From contig CAMYZK010000008.1 of the NCBI GenBank assembly GCA_947303825.1, positions 1 through 20,802 on the forward strand: a DNA stretch of 20,802 bases, written 5' to 3'. The notes beneath the pieces are model-generated. The model saw only the letters and a program-made list of their open reading frames with translations. It was not told the DNA's origin and made no database searches. This document shows, piece after piece, positions 7,235 to 15,108 of the stretch. The stretch is from an uncultured Prevotella sp. GTDB lineage: Bacteria > Bacteroidota > Bacteroidia > Bacteroidales > Bacteroidaceae. The first letter of the stretch is position 1, and each line of letters starts with the position of its first letter. The position numbers and the translations under genes were made by a program.

Positions 7235-8224
7235 TTAGCTTAGTGCAAGCATGCGCTCGATAGGCTTGACGGCATCCTTGGCTATTGCTGCATCAACCTC
7301 CACCTGAGGCCATTCATATTTCAGACAGTTATATATCTTCAGCAACGTATTCATCTTCATATACTGGCACTCATTACATGAACACTCCAAGCCGCTCTCG
7401 CTTATCTCCGGGGGGACAGGAATAAATGTCTTCTGTGGACAGGTGCGTTGCAGCTCATGCAGTATGCCAGCCTCTGTAGCTACGATGAACTGACTTGCAT
7501 CGCTGTTCTGTGCAAATTGCAACATGTGTGCCGTAGAACCTTTTACGTCGGCCAAAGCCAGCACAGGAGCCTTGCACTCCAGATGTGCCATGACAAGTGC
7601 ATCGGGATACTGATTTTTCAGCTCCACAATCTTCTTTACTGAGAAACGCTCATGCACATGGCAGCCTCCCTGCCAGAGCAGCATGTTGCGCCCTGTGGTC
7701 TCATTGATATAGCACCCAAGGTTATAGTCAGGACCGAAAATAAGCTTCTCGTCCTCTGGCAGCTGGTCTACCACCTTCTTTGCATTGCCGCTGGTAACCA
7801 CTACATCGGTAAGTGCTTTCACTGCTGCTGTGGTATTGACATAGCTTATAACCTTGTAGCCAGGATGTTCGTCCTTAAACTTTCTCAGGTCTTCGGCCTT
7901 GCAGCTGTCGGCCAGTGAACAGCCGGCATTAAGATCAGGACATAGCACCACTTTCTCTGGTGACAGCAGCTTGCAGGTCTCTGCCATGAAATGTACGCCA
8001 CACATCACCATCATCTTTGCATCGGTCTGGGCTGCCTTCCGGGCCAAAGCCAGAGAATCGCCTACAAAGTCGGCCACTTCCTGTATGTCACCAGAAGTAT
8101 AATAATGTGCTAGGATAACAGCATCTTTTTCCTTGCACATGCGCCTTATCTCAGCTTTCAAGTCGGTGCCCTCTAATACAGGTTCGTCTATAAACCCCTG
8201 TTCTTTCCACTCTTTTTTCAACAT
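7235..8224 (-). CDS. nadA: Quinolinate synthase NadA
   Basis: A 329-residue enzyme that condenses iminoaspartate with dihydroxyacetone phosphate to give quinolinate, the second step of de novo NAD synthesis, using a [4Fe-4S] cluster. Family landmarks are AVILAHYYTSGDIQEVADFVGDS (35-57), MCGVHFMAETCKLL, PDLNAGCSLADSC with cluster Cys C102, GGCHVHE with C188, and CNECQYMKMNTL with C286; these three match the usual cluster ligands. The length is normal. The ATG is preceded on its strand by a purine-rich A/G tract (8225-8265), not a Shine-Dalgarno sequence. The upstream gap is the DnaA-box region. nadB is not next to it, which is unusual but not rare. Confidence 0.96.
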   Translation of the reverse strand: MLKKEWKEQGFIDEPVLEGTDLKAEIRRMCKEKDAVILAHYYTSGDIQEVADFVGDSLALARKAAQTDAKMMVMCGVHFMAETCKLLSPEKVVLCPDLNAGCSLADSCKAEDLRKFKDEHPGYKVISYVNTTAAVKALTDVVVTSGNAKKVVDQLPEDEKLIFGPDYNLGCYINETTGRNMLLWQGGCHVHERFSVKKIVELKNQYPDALVMAHLECKAPVLALADVKGSTAHMLQFAQNSDASQFIVATEAGILHELQRTCPQKTFIPVPPEISESGLECSCNECQYMKMNTLLKIYNCLKYEWPQVEVDAAIAKDAVKPIERMLALS

Positions 8225-8408
8225 CTTATTATTATTATCTTTTTTCTTTTTTTCTTTTTAAAAATGAAATGATACTGATGATATGCTGTTGATATGTTTA
8301 AAACTTAATGCTACTTTATTTGCACATTAAGTTATCACCATTCTACACTCTGTTTATCAGTACCCATTGTTAATTCTTTCTTTCTGACTGTCAACGTGTT
8401 TATACCAT

Positions 8409-8417
8409 TTATCCACA
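8409..8417 (+). other. DnaA box (perfect)
   Basis: TTATCCACA, the exact DnaA-box consensus, in the AT-rich gap upstream of nadA. Confidence 0.65.
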
Positions 8418-8543
8418 ATCTGTAATATGGTTGAAAAGTTTTTTGTTTATATTATTTCTCTTCCAATTATTGTTGAAAACCAGAAAATTTATTTTTAATA
8501 AAAGCCGTGTTACTAACGTCTTCTCTTTGCTCTTTACTAAAAT

Positions 8544-8551
8544 CAAAGTTA
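8544..8551 (-). promoter_or_regulatory. Promoter -7-like element, possibly for nadA
   Basis: On the minus strand this reads TAACTTTG, an exact TAnnTTTG match, and it overlaps the DnaA box at 8549-8557 by three bases. No TTTG is seen at the -33 position. If used, the nadA leader would be about 315 nt and the promoter could be blocked by DnaA. It is the only such element found in the gap. Confidence 0.35.
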
Positions 8552-8557
8552 TCAACA
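8549..8557 (+). other. DnaA box (one mismatch)
   Basis: TTATCAACA, one base from the consensus, in the same orientation as the two perfect boxes. Confidence 0.5.
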
Positions 8558-8572
8558 GAGATATGCACAGGT

Positions 8573-8581
8573 TTATCCACA
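8573..8581 (+). other. DnaA box (perfect)
   Basis: TTATCCACA, the exact consensus, 10 bp from the 3' end of the histidine kinase gene. It overlaps a small hairpin, CACAC-TTT-GTGTG (8578-8590). Confidence 0.65.
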
Positions 8582-8591
8582 CTTTGTGTGC

Positions 8592-10136
8592 TTAGTTCAC
8601 AGGAACAGTAAGAATAAACCTGGCACCTATCTTATAATGTTTGTCAAGCGTAAGGTCTCCACCCAGTTTCTGTGCCATCTTCTTGCTTACGGTAAGTCCG
8701 AGTCCGATACCCTGTTCAAACTGGTCGGCTTTGGCAAACTGTTCAAATATCTCGTCTTGCTTGTCTTCAGGTATTCCCTTGCCAGTATCGGTAACAGTGA
8801 TATATAGCATGTTGTCTTTCTCGCTGCATGCCAGTTCTATTCTTCCCAGCTGCGTAAACTTTATGGCATTGTCTATAAGATGATCGATAATCTTTTCCAG
8901 TGCTTCGGCATTGGTAGTTATTGAGAATCGGTTTAATAGCTTTGTATTAAATTTAAGTTCTGTCTTTGAGTTTACGTCACTGTATCTTTTTGAAATGATA
9001 TTCGACAAGAACTTATTGCAGGTAATAATGTCGTACTTGGCATAGTCTTGTATGCTTTCCGCGTTTGCAGCCTGTAGCAGTTCGTCAACAATGACGGTAA
9101 TGGCTTTCACGTTCTCATTGATACGGGCAAGAAGCTCGTCACGTTCTTCTTGGTCTATCTGTATGCTAGTATTGTTTATTATATCATTGAATCCTGTGAT
9201 AGCATTGAGCGGAGTACGTATCTCATGGCTTACTCTTCTTACAAAGTCTTTCTTCATTTCGTCGGCTTCGCCAGCCATCTTGAGCGCAGTCTTCAGTTGT
9301 TCGTTCTTATTTTTTCTGTATGTGTGTGTTTTCTTAATGAGATAGAAATACAAACCAACCAGTATAAGAATAACCACGGCCATGATGATAATGATGGTGG
9401 TAAGCGTATTCTTTTTGTCTGACAGTTCCTCTCTTGCCTTTTCCAGTCCCTGGTTAAGGCTTTTCTCGTTTACGTTTTTTTCGTATGACTCAGCATTGAG
9501 CGAGTCAACAAGTGAGGCTTTATTCTGCTGTTCTCTTATAACAGCACGCATATCGCCTTTCATATTGAATATAATGATGCGCAAGTCAGTTGCAGTAATC
9601 TTATCTGCATCACTTCTTTTCAGCGTAGCAAGGGAATTGTCATAAAAGCCTTTCATGGCTTCTTCCATGCTCTGCAACATCAGGTCGTATTTGTCGGGCA
9701 GGCTTTCGTTCTGTTGACACAGTTTTATATATTCGCTATTTGCTTGTTCAAATTCTGCTTTATTATTGAGACAGAAGTTTACAAAGGCATTAATGGCAAG
9801 GTATTTCTGTTTCAGGTCTGCATATTTCATAGACTCCTCCATACACTGGTTGTTCAGGCGTTGTGCCAGTGATGGATTCTTAAACTTGTTGATATATGCC
9901 AAAGCTAGTTTTGCCTCGGTAAGCTCACGGTTGTTGTTCCTATCATAGTTGTCTATGGCTAGTGTATAGTATTTTTCTGCCATGGTAAGGTTTGCACTGT
10001 TTTCAAACATCTGTCCCATAGACATGTACTGTTTGAAGACATTGTTTGCCTTTGCTGTGTTTAAAGAAAAGATACACAGCAGGAGAGAAAGAAAGGCTAT
10101 TCTCGCCACCCATTGCCTGTTATAATATTCCATCAT
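8592..10136 (-). CDS. Sensor histidine kinase with extracytoplasmic helical (TPR-like) domain
   Basis: This protein has 514 residues. The N-terminal hydrophobic segment (12-30, ending AKA) is a signal peptide or anchor. Residues 32-240 are helical with TPR-like pairs and a coiled-coil end. A membrane helix spans 246-267. The kinase core follows: H-box DFVRRVSHEIRTPLNAI with phospho-acceptor H304, N-box HLIDNAIKFT with N423, G1 DTGKGIPED (450-458), and G2 GIGLGLTVSKK (476-486). There is no receiver or DNA-binding domain, so a separate response regulator is needed and none is in the window. The first ATG lies in a 4-bp overlap with the lgt stop, so the two are coupled. The signal sensed is unknown; linkage to lgt hints at envelope or lipoprotein status. 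Confidence 0.9.
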   Translation of the reverse strand: MMEYYNRQWVARIAFLSLLLCIFSLNTAKANNVFKQYMSMGQMFENSANLTMAEKYYTLAIDNYDRNNNRELTEAKLALAYINKFKNPSLAQRLNNQCMEESMKYADLKQKYLAINAFVNFCLNNKAEFEQANSEYIKLCQQNESLPDKYDLMLQSMEEAMKGFYDNSLATLKRSDADKITATDLRIIIFNMKGDMRAVIREQQNKASLVDSLNAESYEKNVNEKSLNQGLEKAREELSDKKNTLTTIIIIMAVVILILVGLYFYLIKKTHTYRKNKNEQLKTALKMAGEADEMKKDFVRRVSHEIRTPLNAITGFNDIINNTSIQIDQEERDELLARINENVKAITVIVDELLQAANAESIQDYAKYDIITCNKFLSNIISKRYSDVNSKTELKFNTKLLNRFSITTNAEALEKIIDHLIDNAIKFTQLGRIELACSEKDNMLYITVTDTGKGIPEDKQDEIFEQFAKADQFEQGIGLGLTVSKKMAQKLGGDLTLDKHYKIGARFILTVPVN

Positions 10137-10993
10137 TTCAGTTGTTTCGTTATCCCTTGTTTCTTCTTAGACTTGATGATGTAGTGAATGCCGATGATGA
10201 TGAATGGTATGCTCAGCAGTTGTCCCATATCTATTGGCATAGAATTTTCAAAGTCTACTTGGTTCTTCTTAAGAAATTCAACGAAGAACCTGAATGTGAA
10301 GATATACGTCAGACAGAGTCCGAAGTAGTAGCCTGTTCCCACAGGTTTGTTTTTCTTCGTATATATCCATAGCATGATAAGGAAGAGAGTGCCGTATGCT
10401 ATTGCTTCATAGAGTTGTGCCGGATGCCGTGGCAGTCCGTCGCGTGCAATGAACTCGAAAGCCCATGGCACTGAAGTTACGTTGCCTATTATCTCAGAGT
10501 TCATAAGGTTGCCTAGCCTTATGAAGCATGCTGTCACTCCCGTTGCAATGGCAATATTGTCGAGTACTTGCCACAGACTTACTTTCGTGCGCTTTACATA
10601 CAGTATAAGGGCTATCATCAGTCCCAGTGTACCGCCGTGGCTGGCCAGGCCCTCATATCCCGTAAGTTTCCAGTCCCATCCTTCAGGACTCGTGAAGTGT
10701 ATAGGCAGCAACATCTCTATGACACCCTTCACACTGGTAAGATAGTCCTGTGGCTGATAAAAGATGCAGTGACCTAGTCTGGCTCCGATAAGTATTCCAA
10801 GGAAACAATAGATAAACAGGGGATCAAACTTCTCGTCGGGTATGTTCTGATGCTTGTACAGCTTCTTTACTACGATGTAAGCCAAGGCAAGGCCAATAAG
10901 CCAGCACAATGAATACCAGCGAAAGGAGAGTGAACCAATGTGGAAGGCATCTAACGAAGGATTCCAGGTGATATAAAGTAATAATTCTTTCAT
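10133..10993 (-). CDS. lgt: Prolipoprotein diacylglyceryl transferase Lgt
   Basis: A 286-residue polytopic inner membrane enzyme that moves diacylglycerol from phosphatidylglycerol to the lipobox cysteine of prelipoproteins. Landmarks are GARLGHCIFYQP (70-81), SHGGTLG (118-124, with H119), the Lgt signature RLGNLMNSEIIG (159-170) with the essential arginine R159, RHPAQLYEA (189-197), and RFFVEFLK (235-242). Length and membrane pattern are normal. A strong promoter lies about 40 bp upstream, divergent from mutS. The stop overlaps the histidine kinase start (ATGA). The Sel1 lipoprotein encoded at the other end of the window is a likely substrate. Confidence 0.96.
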   Translation of the reverse strand: MKELLLYITWNPSLDAFHIGSLSFRWYSLCWLIGLALAYIVVKKLYKHQNIPDEKFDPLFIYCFLGILIGARLGHCIFYQPQDYLTSVKGVIEMLLPIHFTSPEGWDWKLTGYEGLASHGGTLGLMIALILYVKRTKVSLWQVLDNIAIATGVTACFIRLGNLMNSEIIGNVTSVPWAFEFIARDGLPRHPAQLYEAIAYGTLFLIMLWIYTKKNKPVGTGYYFGLCLTYIFTFRFFVEFLKKNQVDFENSMPIDMGQLLSIPFIIIGIHYIIKSKKKQGITKQLK

Positions 10994-11033
10994 CTATTGT
11001 AGTGGTTTGACTGCTTCTTTTGAAACAACGCAG

Positions 11034-11064
11034 CAAAGTTACGCATTTTATTTCTCATGCCAAA
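11034..11064 (-). promoter_or_regulatory. Promoter of lgt and the histidine kinase
   Basis: Minus-strand TTTG (11061-11064), 19-bp spacer, TAACTTTG (11034-11041). It fully matches the Bacteroidota consensus and is back-to-back with the first mutS promoter, 19 bp away. Confidence 0.78.
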
Positions 11065-11083
11065 ATATTTGGCTCTTTTTTTC

Positions 11084-11114
11084 TTTGTTCTTCGCTCACT
11101 TATCCGTATCTTTG
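11084..11114 (+). promoter_or_regulatory. mutS promoter P1
   Basis: TTTG (11084-11087), 19-bp spacer, TATCTTTG (11107-11114): a full consensus match. It would give a leader of about 105 nt containing the 11129-11146 hairpin. Confidence 0.7.
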
Positions 11115-11164
11115 ACATTCGTCGAAGATTCTTCCGTTCGGAAGAAAAAGAAAAACTATTTTTC

Positions 11165-11195
11165 TTTGTTCTTCGCTCACTTATTCGTATCTTTG
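11165..11195 (+). promoter_or_regulatory. mutS promoter P2
   Basis: TTTG (11165-11168), 19-bp spacer, TATCTTTG (11188-11195). Transcription would start near 11200, leaving about 24 nt before the ATG at 11224 but only about 12 nt before the ATG at 11212. Confidence 0.75.
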
Positions 11196-11223
11196 CAAAC
11201 TGTATTAATTCATGGAGATAAAG

Positions 11224-13860
11224 ATGGCAAAGAAAGACGGCGAGCTGACGCCGATGATGAAGCAGTTTTTCGACCTTAAGGCAAAGCATCCTGATGCAGT
11301 GCTGCTGTTCCGCTGCGGCGACTTCTACGAGACATATTGTGACGATGCCGTAGAGGCTGCCCGAATACTAGGTATCACACTTACCAAGCGCAACAATGGT
11401 GCGGGAGTGAAAGGCGATGAGATGGCCGGATTTCCACATCATGCCCTCGATACTTATCTGCCTAAGCTTATTAGAGCAGGGAAGCGTGTTGCCATCTGTG
11501 ACCAGCTTGAAGATCCCAAGCTAACGAAGAAACTGGTTAAGCGCGGCATTACCGAGCTGGTAACACCGGGAGTGGCTCTTAGCGACAATGTACTCAACTA
11601 CAAGGAGAACAACTTCTTGGCCAGCGTACACTTTGGCAAAGCGGCATGCGGCGTTGCCTTTCTTGATATTTCTACCGGTGAGTTTCTCACAGGTGAGGGA
11701 ACTTACGACTACGTAGAGAAGCTTATCTCCAACTTCCAGCCAAAGGAGGTGCTTTTTGAACGTGGGCGAAAGCATGACTTCGAGTTGTACTTTGGCAACC
11801 GATACTTTACCTTCCAACTAGACGACTGGGTATTTACCGAGCAGACAGCTCACCAGAAGCTGCTCAAGCACTTCGGGGTGAAAAACTTGAAAGGCTTTGG
11901 CGTGGAGCATCTGAAAAACGGTACTACAGCAGCTGGTGCCATTCTGCAATATCTGGAGCAGACACAACACACGCAGATAGCGCACATCACGCAGATATCG
12001 CGCATAGAAGAAGAGAAATACGTTAGGCTGGACAAGTTCACCATACGCTCGCTGGAGCTGGTGCAGCCCATGCAGGAAGACGGGCACTCGCTGCTCGACG
12101 TTATAGACCGCACGGTGACTCCTATGGGAGGTCGTCTGATGCGTCGATGGTTGGTCTTCCCACTGAAGGACGAGAAACCCATCAATGAGCGTCTGGACGT
12201 GGTAGACTATTTCTTCCGTAAGCCTGATTTCCGTTCTATGGTCGACGAACAACTGCATCGCATAGGTGATTTGGAGCGCATCTTGGCAAAGGCATCGGTG
12301 GGACGCATCACTCCGCGTGAGGTGCTACAGCTTAAGGTGGCCTTGGAAGCTACGGCAGTAATAAAAAACTTATGTCCCAACAGGGGGACAGACGCTCCTG
12401 GAGCAGCAGTCGTTTCTTCTATAGGTGAACGTCTCTCCCTCTGCGAAAGTCTCCGCGAGCGAATAGGCCGCGAGCTTACACTAGACCCACCGCAGATGGT
12501 GCAGAAAGGAGGAGTGATACAAGACGGCGTAAACCCTGAGCTTGACGAGCTGCGACGCATTGCCTACAGTGGCAAGGACTATCTGCTGCAGATACAGAAC
12601 CGTGAGGCCGAGCTGACAGGGATACAGAGTCTGAAAATAGGCTATAACAATGTGTTTGGATACTATCTGGAGGTGCGCAACACCTATAAGGACAAGGTAC
12701 CACCGGAGTGGGTGCGCAAGCAGACCCTTGCTCAGGCCGAACGCTATATCACCCAAGAGCTTAAGGAATATGAAGAGAAGATACTTGGTGCCGAAGACAA
12801 GATACTCTCGCTGGAGACCCGCCTCTTTTCCGAACTTGTCATGGCCATACAAGAGTTTATACCACAGCTGCAGATTAACGCCACCCTGCTGGCACGCATG
12901 GACTGCCTGCTTTCCTTTGCCAAGGCTGCCGAGGAACACCGTTACCTACGACCGGTGATAGACCAGTCGGACACCATAGACATAAAGCAGGGACGCCACC
13001 CTGTCATAGAGACAGAGCTGCCTATAGACGAGCAATATGTGCCTAACGACATCTTACTCGACCAGGAGCGACAGCAGATCATCATCATCACCGGCCCCAA
13101 TATGGCAGGAAAGTCTGCCCTGCTGCGACAGACAGCCCTGATAGTTCTTCTGGCGCAGGTGGGGTGCTTCGTGCCGGCAGAGGCTGCAAGGATAGGTATG
13201 GTAGACAAGATATTTACCCGAGTGGGAGCCAGCGACAACATCTCCTTGGGCGAATCGACATTCATGGTGGAGATGACCGAGGCCTCAAACATTCTCAACA
13301 ACGTGACGCCGCGCTCGCTGGTGCTCTTCGACGAGCTGGGCCGTGGCACCTCTACCTACGACGGCATATCCATAGCATGGGCCATAGTGGAGTATCTGCA
13401 CGAGCAGCCCAAGGCCCGTGCACGCACCCTCTTCGCCACCCACTACCATGAGCTGAACGAGATGGAGAAGAACTTCTCGCGCATCAAGAACTACAATGTC
13501 TCTGTAAAGGAGGTGGAGGGCAAGGTGATATTCCTGCGCAAGTTGGAGCGCGGCGGGTCGGAGCATAGCTTCGGCATACATGTGGCAGAGATTGCAGGCA
13601 TGCCGCGTAGCATAGTGAAACGCTCAAACGTCATTCTGAAGGAGCTGGAGGCCGAGAACGCACAGGTAGGCAAGGCTGGCAAACCTATAAGTGAGATAGC
13701 CGACACCCGAGAGGGAATGCAGCTCTCCTTCTTCCAGCTCGACGACCCCGTGCTCTGCCAGGTGCGCGACGAGATATTGGGACTTGACGTAAACAACCTC
13801 ACACCGCTGGAGGCCCTCAACAAGCTCAACGACATCAAGAGGATTGTCAGCGGGAAATGA
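11224..13860 (+). CDS. mutS: DNA mismatch repair protein MutS
   Basis: The protein has 878 residues from the ATG at 11224, which has GGAG six bases upstream and a sensible leader from P2; the in-frame ATG at 11212 would add four residues. The mismatch-reading motif FYE occurs in [13 protein letters not shown] near the N-terminus. The core and clamp include [15 protein letters not shown] and the NVFGYYLEV segment. The ATPase has Walker A GPNMAGKS (13093-13116), a TFMVEMTE signature, Walker [13 protein letters not shown], and ATHYHEL. The C-terminal tail ends in an [17 protein letters not shown] helix. It recognises mismatches and recruits MutL. An 8-codon stretch at 12370-12393 matches an intergenic palindrome. 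Its stop is 2 bp from the stop of the convergent thioredoxin-like gene. Confidence 0.97.
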   Translation: MAKKDGELTPMMKQFFDLKAKHPDAVLLFRCGDFYETYCDDAVEAARILGITLTKRNNGAGVKGDEMAGFPHHALDTYLPKLIRAGKRVAICDQLEDPKLTKKLVKRGITELVTPGVALSDNVLNYKENNFLASVHFGKAACGVAFLDISTGEFLTGEGTYDYVEKLISNFQPKEVLFERGRKHDFELYFGNRYFTFQLDDWVFTEQTAHQKLLKHFGVKNLKGFGVEHLKNGTTAAGAILQYLEQTQHTQIAHITQISRIEEEKYVRLDKFTIRSLELVQPMQEDGHSLLDVIDRTVTPMGGRLMRRWLVFPLKDEKPINERLDVVDYFFRKPDFRSMVDEQLHRIGDLERILAKASVGRITPREVLQLKVALEATAVIKNLCPNRGTDAPGAAVVSSIGERLSLCESLRERIGRELTLDPPQMVQKGGVIQDGVNPELDELRRIAYSGKDYLLQIQNREAELTGIQSLKIGYNNVFGYYLEVRNTYKDKVPPEWVRKQTLAQAERYITQELKEYEEKILGAEDKILSLETRLFSELVMAIQEFIPQLQINATLLARMDCLLSFAKAAEEHRYLRPVIDQSDTIDIKQGRHPVIETELPIDEQYVPNDILLDQERQQIIIITGPNMAGKSALLRQTALIVLLAQVGCFVPAEAARIGMVDKIFTRVGASDNISLGESTFMVEMTEASNILNNVTPRSLVLFDELGRGTSTYDGISIAWAIVEYLHEQPKARARTLFATHYHELNEMEKNFSRIKNYNVSVKEVEGKVIFLRKLERGGSEHSFGIHVAEIAGMPRSIVKRSNVILKELEAENAQVGKAGKPISEIADTREGMQLSFFQLDDPVLCQVRDEILGLDVNNLTPLEALNKLNDIKRIVSGK
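12370..12393 (+). repeat. Dispersed 24-bp palindrome in frame inside mutS
   Basis: Exactly eight codons (Leu-Cys-Pro-Asn-Arg-Gly-Thr-Asp) match the intergenic copy at 1673-1696 at 21 of 24 positions. This copy contains the inverted repeat TGTCCC/GGGACA. It lies in a loop between two helices of the MutS core, just before the conserved [13 protein letters not shown]. Confidence 0.55.
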
Positions 13861-13862
13861 GG

Positions 13863-14381
13863 TTATGGGGTTTTAAGGTTTACTGCTTTTGGTGTCCAGT
13901 TGTTGAAGAACCGTAACACCTTCTCTTTATTGTATCCCTTACCCTCCTCCAGAAAACTTGAATCCTGAATGTGAATCACCCTACCCTCTTCATCGAGCAC
14001 GACGAACACAGGAAAGCCGAAACGACCGCAGTTGTCCAGTCGCTCCATCAAGGCAGTGGCCTGTGCCACCTTCTCTGCCCCCTCAGACTTCCGGGGATTA
14101 TAGTTCACATGGATATATTCAAAGTTGTCGCTGACAACCTTGCTGATGGTAGTGTCTTTGGTGATGAAGTCGGCAAAGCGCAGACACCAGATGCACCAGT
14201 TGCCGCCCACCTGGCACACCACAAACTTGCCGTTGGCCTTGGCCTTGACGAGTGCCTGGTCAATCTGTTTCAGAGGGTTTATTTCCTCGTTGTACACCTT
14301 GCTTCTAAGTGCCGTCTGGGCACTTACACTGTTTGCAAGCATGGCAACTAACATGACTAAAATTATCTTCTTCATATTCAT
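13863..14381 (-). CDS. Exported thioredoxin-like protein
   Basis: A 172-residue protein. The signal peptide (1-22, ending VSAQ) is followed by a thioredoxin-fold domain with the active-site motif WCIWC (C63, C66) in GGNWCIWCLRF and a probable cis-proline P124 in FGFPVFVVLDEEG. The sequence resembles the thioredoxin_7/DsbD-gamma-like group, in which the CxxC works in thiol exchange in the periplasm. A second ATG two codons in (14375) is an equally possible start. Its stop faces the mutS stop across 2 bp. Upstream is a small secreted protein on the same strand, 85 bp away. Its partner and substrates cannot be inferred. Confidence 0.83.
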   Translation of the reverse strand: MNMKKIILVMLVAMLANSVSAQTALRSKVYNEEINPLKQIDQALVKAKANGKFVVCQVGGNWCIWCLRFADFITKDTTISKVVSDNFEYIHVNYNPRKSEGAEKVAQATALMERLDNCGRFGFPVFVVLDEEGRVIHIQDSSFLEEGKGYNKEKVLRFFNNWTPKAVNLKTP

Positions 14382-14392
14382 AAGTTTTTTCT

Positions 14393-14421
14393 ACCACAGA
14401 TTTTACGGATTAAACAGATTT
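14393..14421. repeat. ACAGATT-type degenerate direct repeat
   Basis: ACCACAGATT, TACGGATT and AAACAGATT-like units follow one another. They resemble the CACAGATT/CACGGATT repeats often found between genes in Bacteroidota. No promoter match was found in the 85-bp gap. Confidence 0.4.
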
Positions 14422-14466
14422 TTGGTTGCGCGTTGTCAGGGCATTCAGCAGATTAATATGGGATTA

Positions 14467-15108
14467 TCATTCAACAACTACCTTATAGCCCCAAGTCTGG
14501 TTGCTCGCTGCTGTATGTCCTAGTATATAGGTGGTACCAGGCTGAAGGGGTTGAAGCAGACCCTCTTCGGTGGTGGAGACAGTAACTCCGTCGGTGAATA
14601 TGGGCTTGGTGTCTTCTCCCATTGAGAGTGGACTTCCATTAACAGTGAGATGTATCACTTCCGGCTTGAGCCGGTAATAGGTGTATGGCCCAGTGCGTGT
14701 TACTACACTGAGTGCGTTTTGAGTAAGGTTGGCAATGAACCACTGGTAGCGCCACTGATAGCCGTAGCCGTTGCTCCACAGTGTTAGCATGGAGCCGTAT
14801 GTGGAATAGAAGCCGAAGGTCTGTGTGTCGAAGCCGTATGTGAAGTAGTTGTCGTAGCCTGTATAGGTGTTGTCGCTGGCCAGCGACAGCAGCTCGTAGT
14901 AGCCTCGCTCACGGTTGCCCCACAGCCATTGTCCTGACAGCGTGGCTTGTTGCTGGCTTGAAGAGCCGTCAGCAAAGCAGAGGCTGTCTATATCGGCCAG
15001 TGGTATTTCGGCATAGCCGCCATCTTTGTAAAAGATGCGCAGGTTTGTCTGTGCCGCCAGCCACTGGCAAGCTAGTAGCATCAGGGTGGAAATTAGTGCT
15101 TTTCTCAT
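14467..15108 (-). CDS. Small secreted protein of unknown function
   Basis: This protein has 213 residues, with a signal peptide at 1-20 (cut after LAAQ); the Cys at 14 (MLLAC) could alternatively be a lipobox. Residues 22-45 (LRIFYKDGGYAEIPLADIDSLCF) have the short beta motif seen near the N-terminus of many Bacteroidota surface proteins. The middle is rich in Tyr, Trp and Gly (SGQWLWGNRERGYYELLSL, then YGYQWRYQWFIANL), suggestive of a lipocalin-like beta barrel. The C-terminal half (TVNGSPLSMGEDTKPIF and following) is beta-rich. The start overlaps the stop of the 648-residue gene by 4 bp (ATGA), so it is coupled to it. The family was not recognised, and the lipocalin idea is only a resemblance. 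Confidence 0.7.
   Translation of the reverse strand: MRKALISTLMLLACQWLAAQTNLRIFYKDGGYAEIPLADIDSLCFADGSSSQQQATLSGQWLWGNRERGYYELLSLASDNTYTGYDNYFTYGFDTQTFGFYSTYGSMLTLWSNGYGYQWRYQWFIANLTQNALSVVTRTGPYTYYRLKPEVIHLTVNGSPLSMGEDTKPIFTDGVTVSTTEEGLLQPLQPGTTYILGHTAASNQTWGYKVVVE

Larger units (their letters stand above)
8225..8591. other. AT-rich intergenic region with DnaA-box cluster, candidate oriC
   Basis: This 367-bp gap has no gene. It is visibly much richer in A/T than its surroundings. It contains TTATCCACA at 8409-8417 and 8573-8581, TTATCAACA at 8549-8557, and a weaker minus-strand match (ATATCAACA, 8287-8295). All three strong boxes point the same way. A pyrimidine-rich tract at about 8229-8260 could melt easily, next to a GATGATATG-type triplet-rich stretch (8276-8296). 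Two exact 9-mers within 173 bp are not expected by chance. It could be the replication origin, or a DnaA-controlled or DnaA-titrating site in front of nadA. dnaA itself is not in the window. Confidence 0.5.
11079..11195 (+). repeat. Promoter-bearing repeat, duplicated upstream of mutS
   Basis: A block of about 36 bp (TTTCTTTGTTCTTCGCTCAC and onward through TATCTTTG) occurs twice, 81 bp apart, starting near 11081 and 11161-11162, with one base difference in the shared part. Between the copies is a perfect 7-bp hairpin, TTCTTCC-GTTC-GGAAGAA (11129-11146). Bases 11079-11140 recur in inverted orientation at 20683-20738. Confidence 0.75.

Noticed and set aside
8225..8591. NAD-sensing riboswitch upstream of nadA
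   Set aside because: No stem-loop arrangement resembling known NAD riboswitch classes was seen; the gap is mostly unstructured A/T sequence with DnaA boxes.
11007..11279. 90-residue plus-strand frame across the lgt/mutS promoter region
   Set aside because: It is made of promoter repeats and the start of mutS in another frame.
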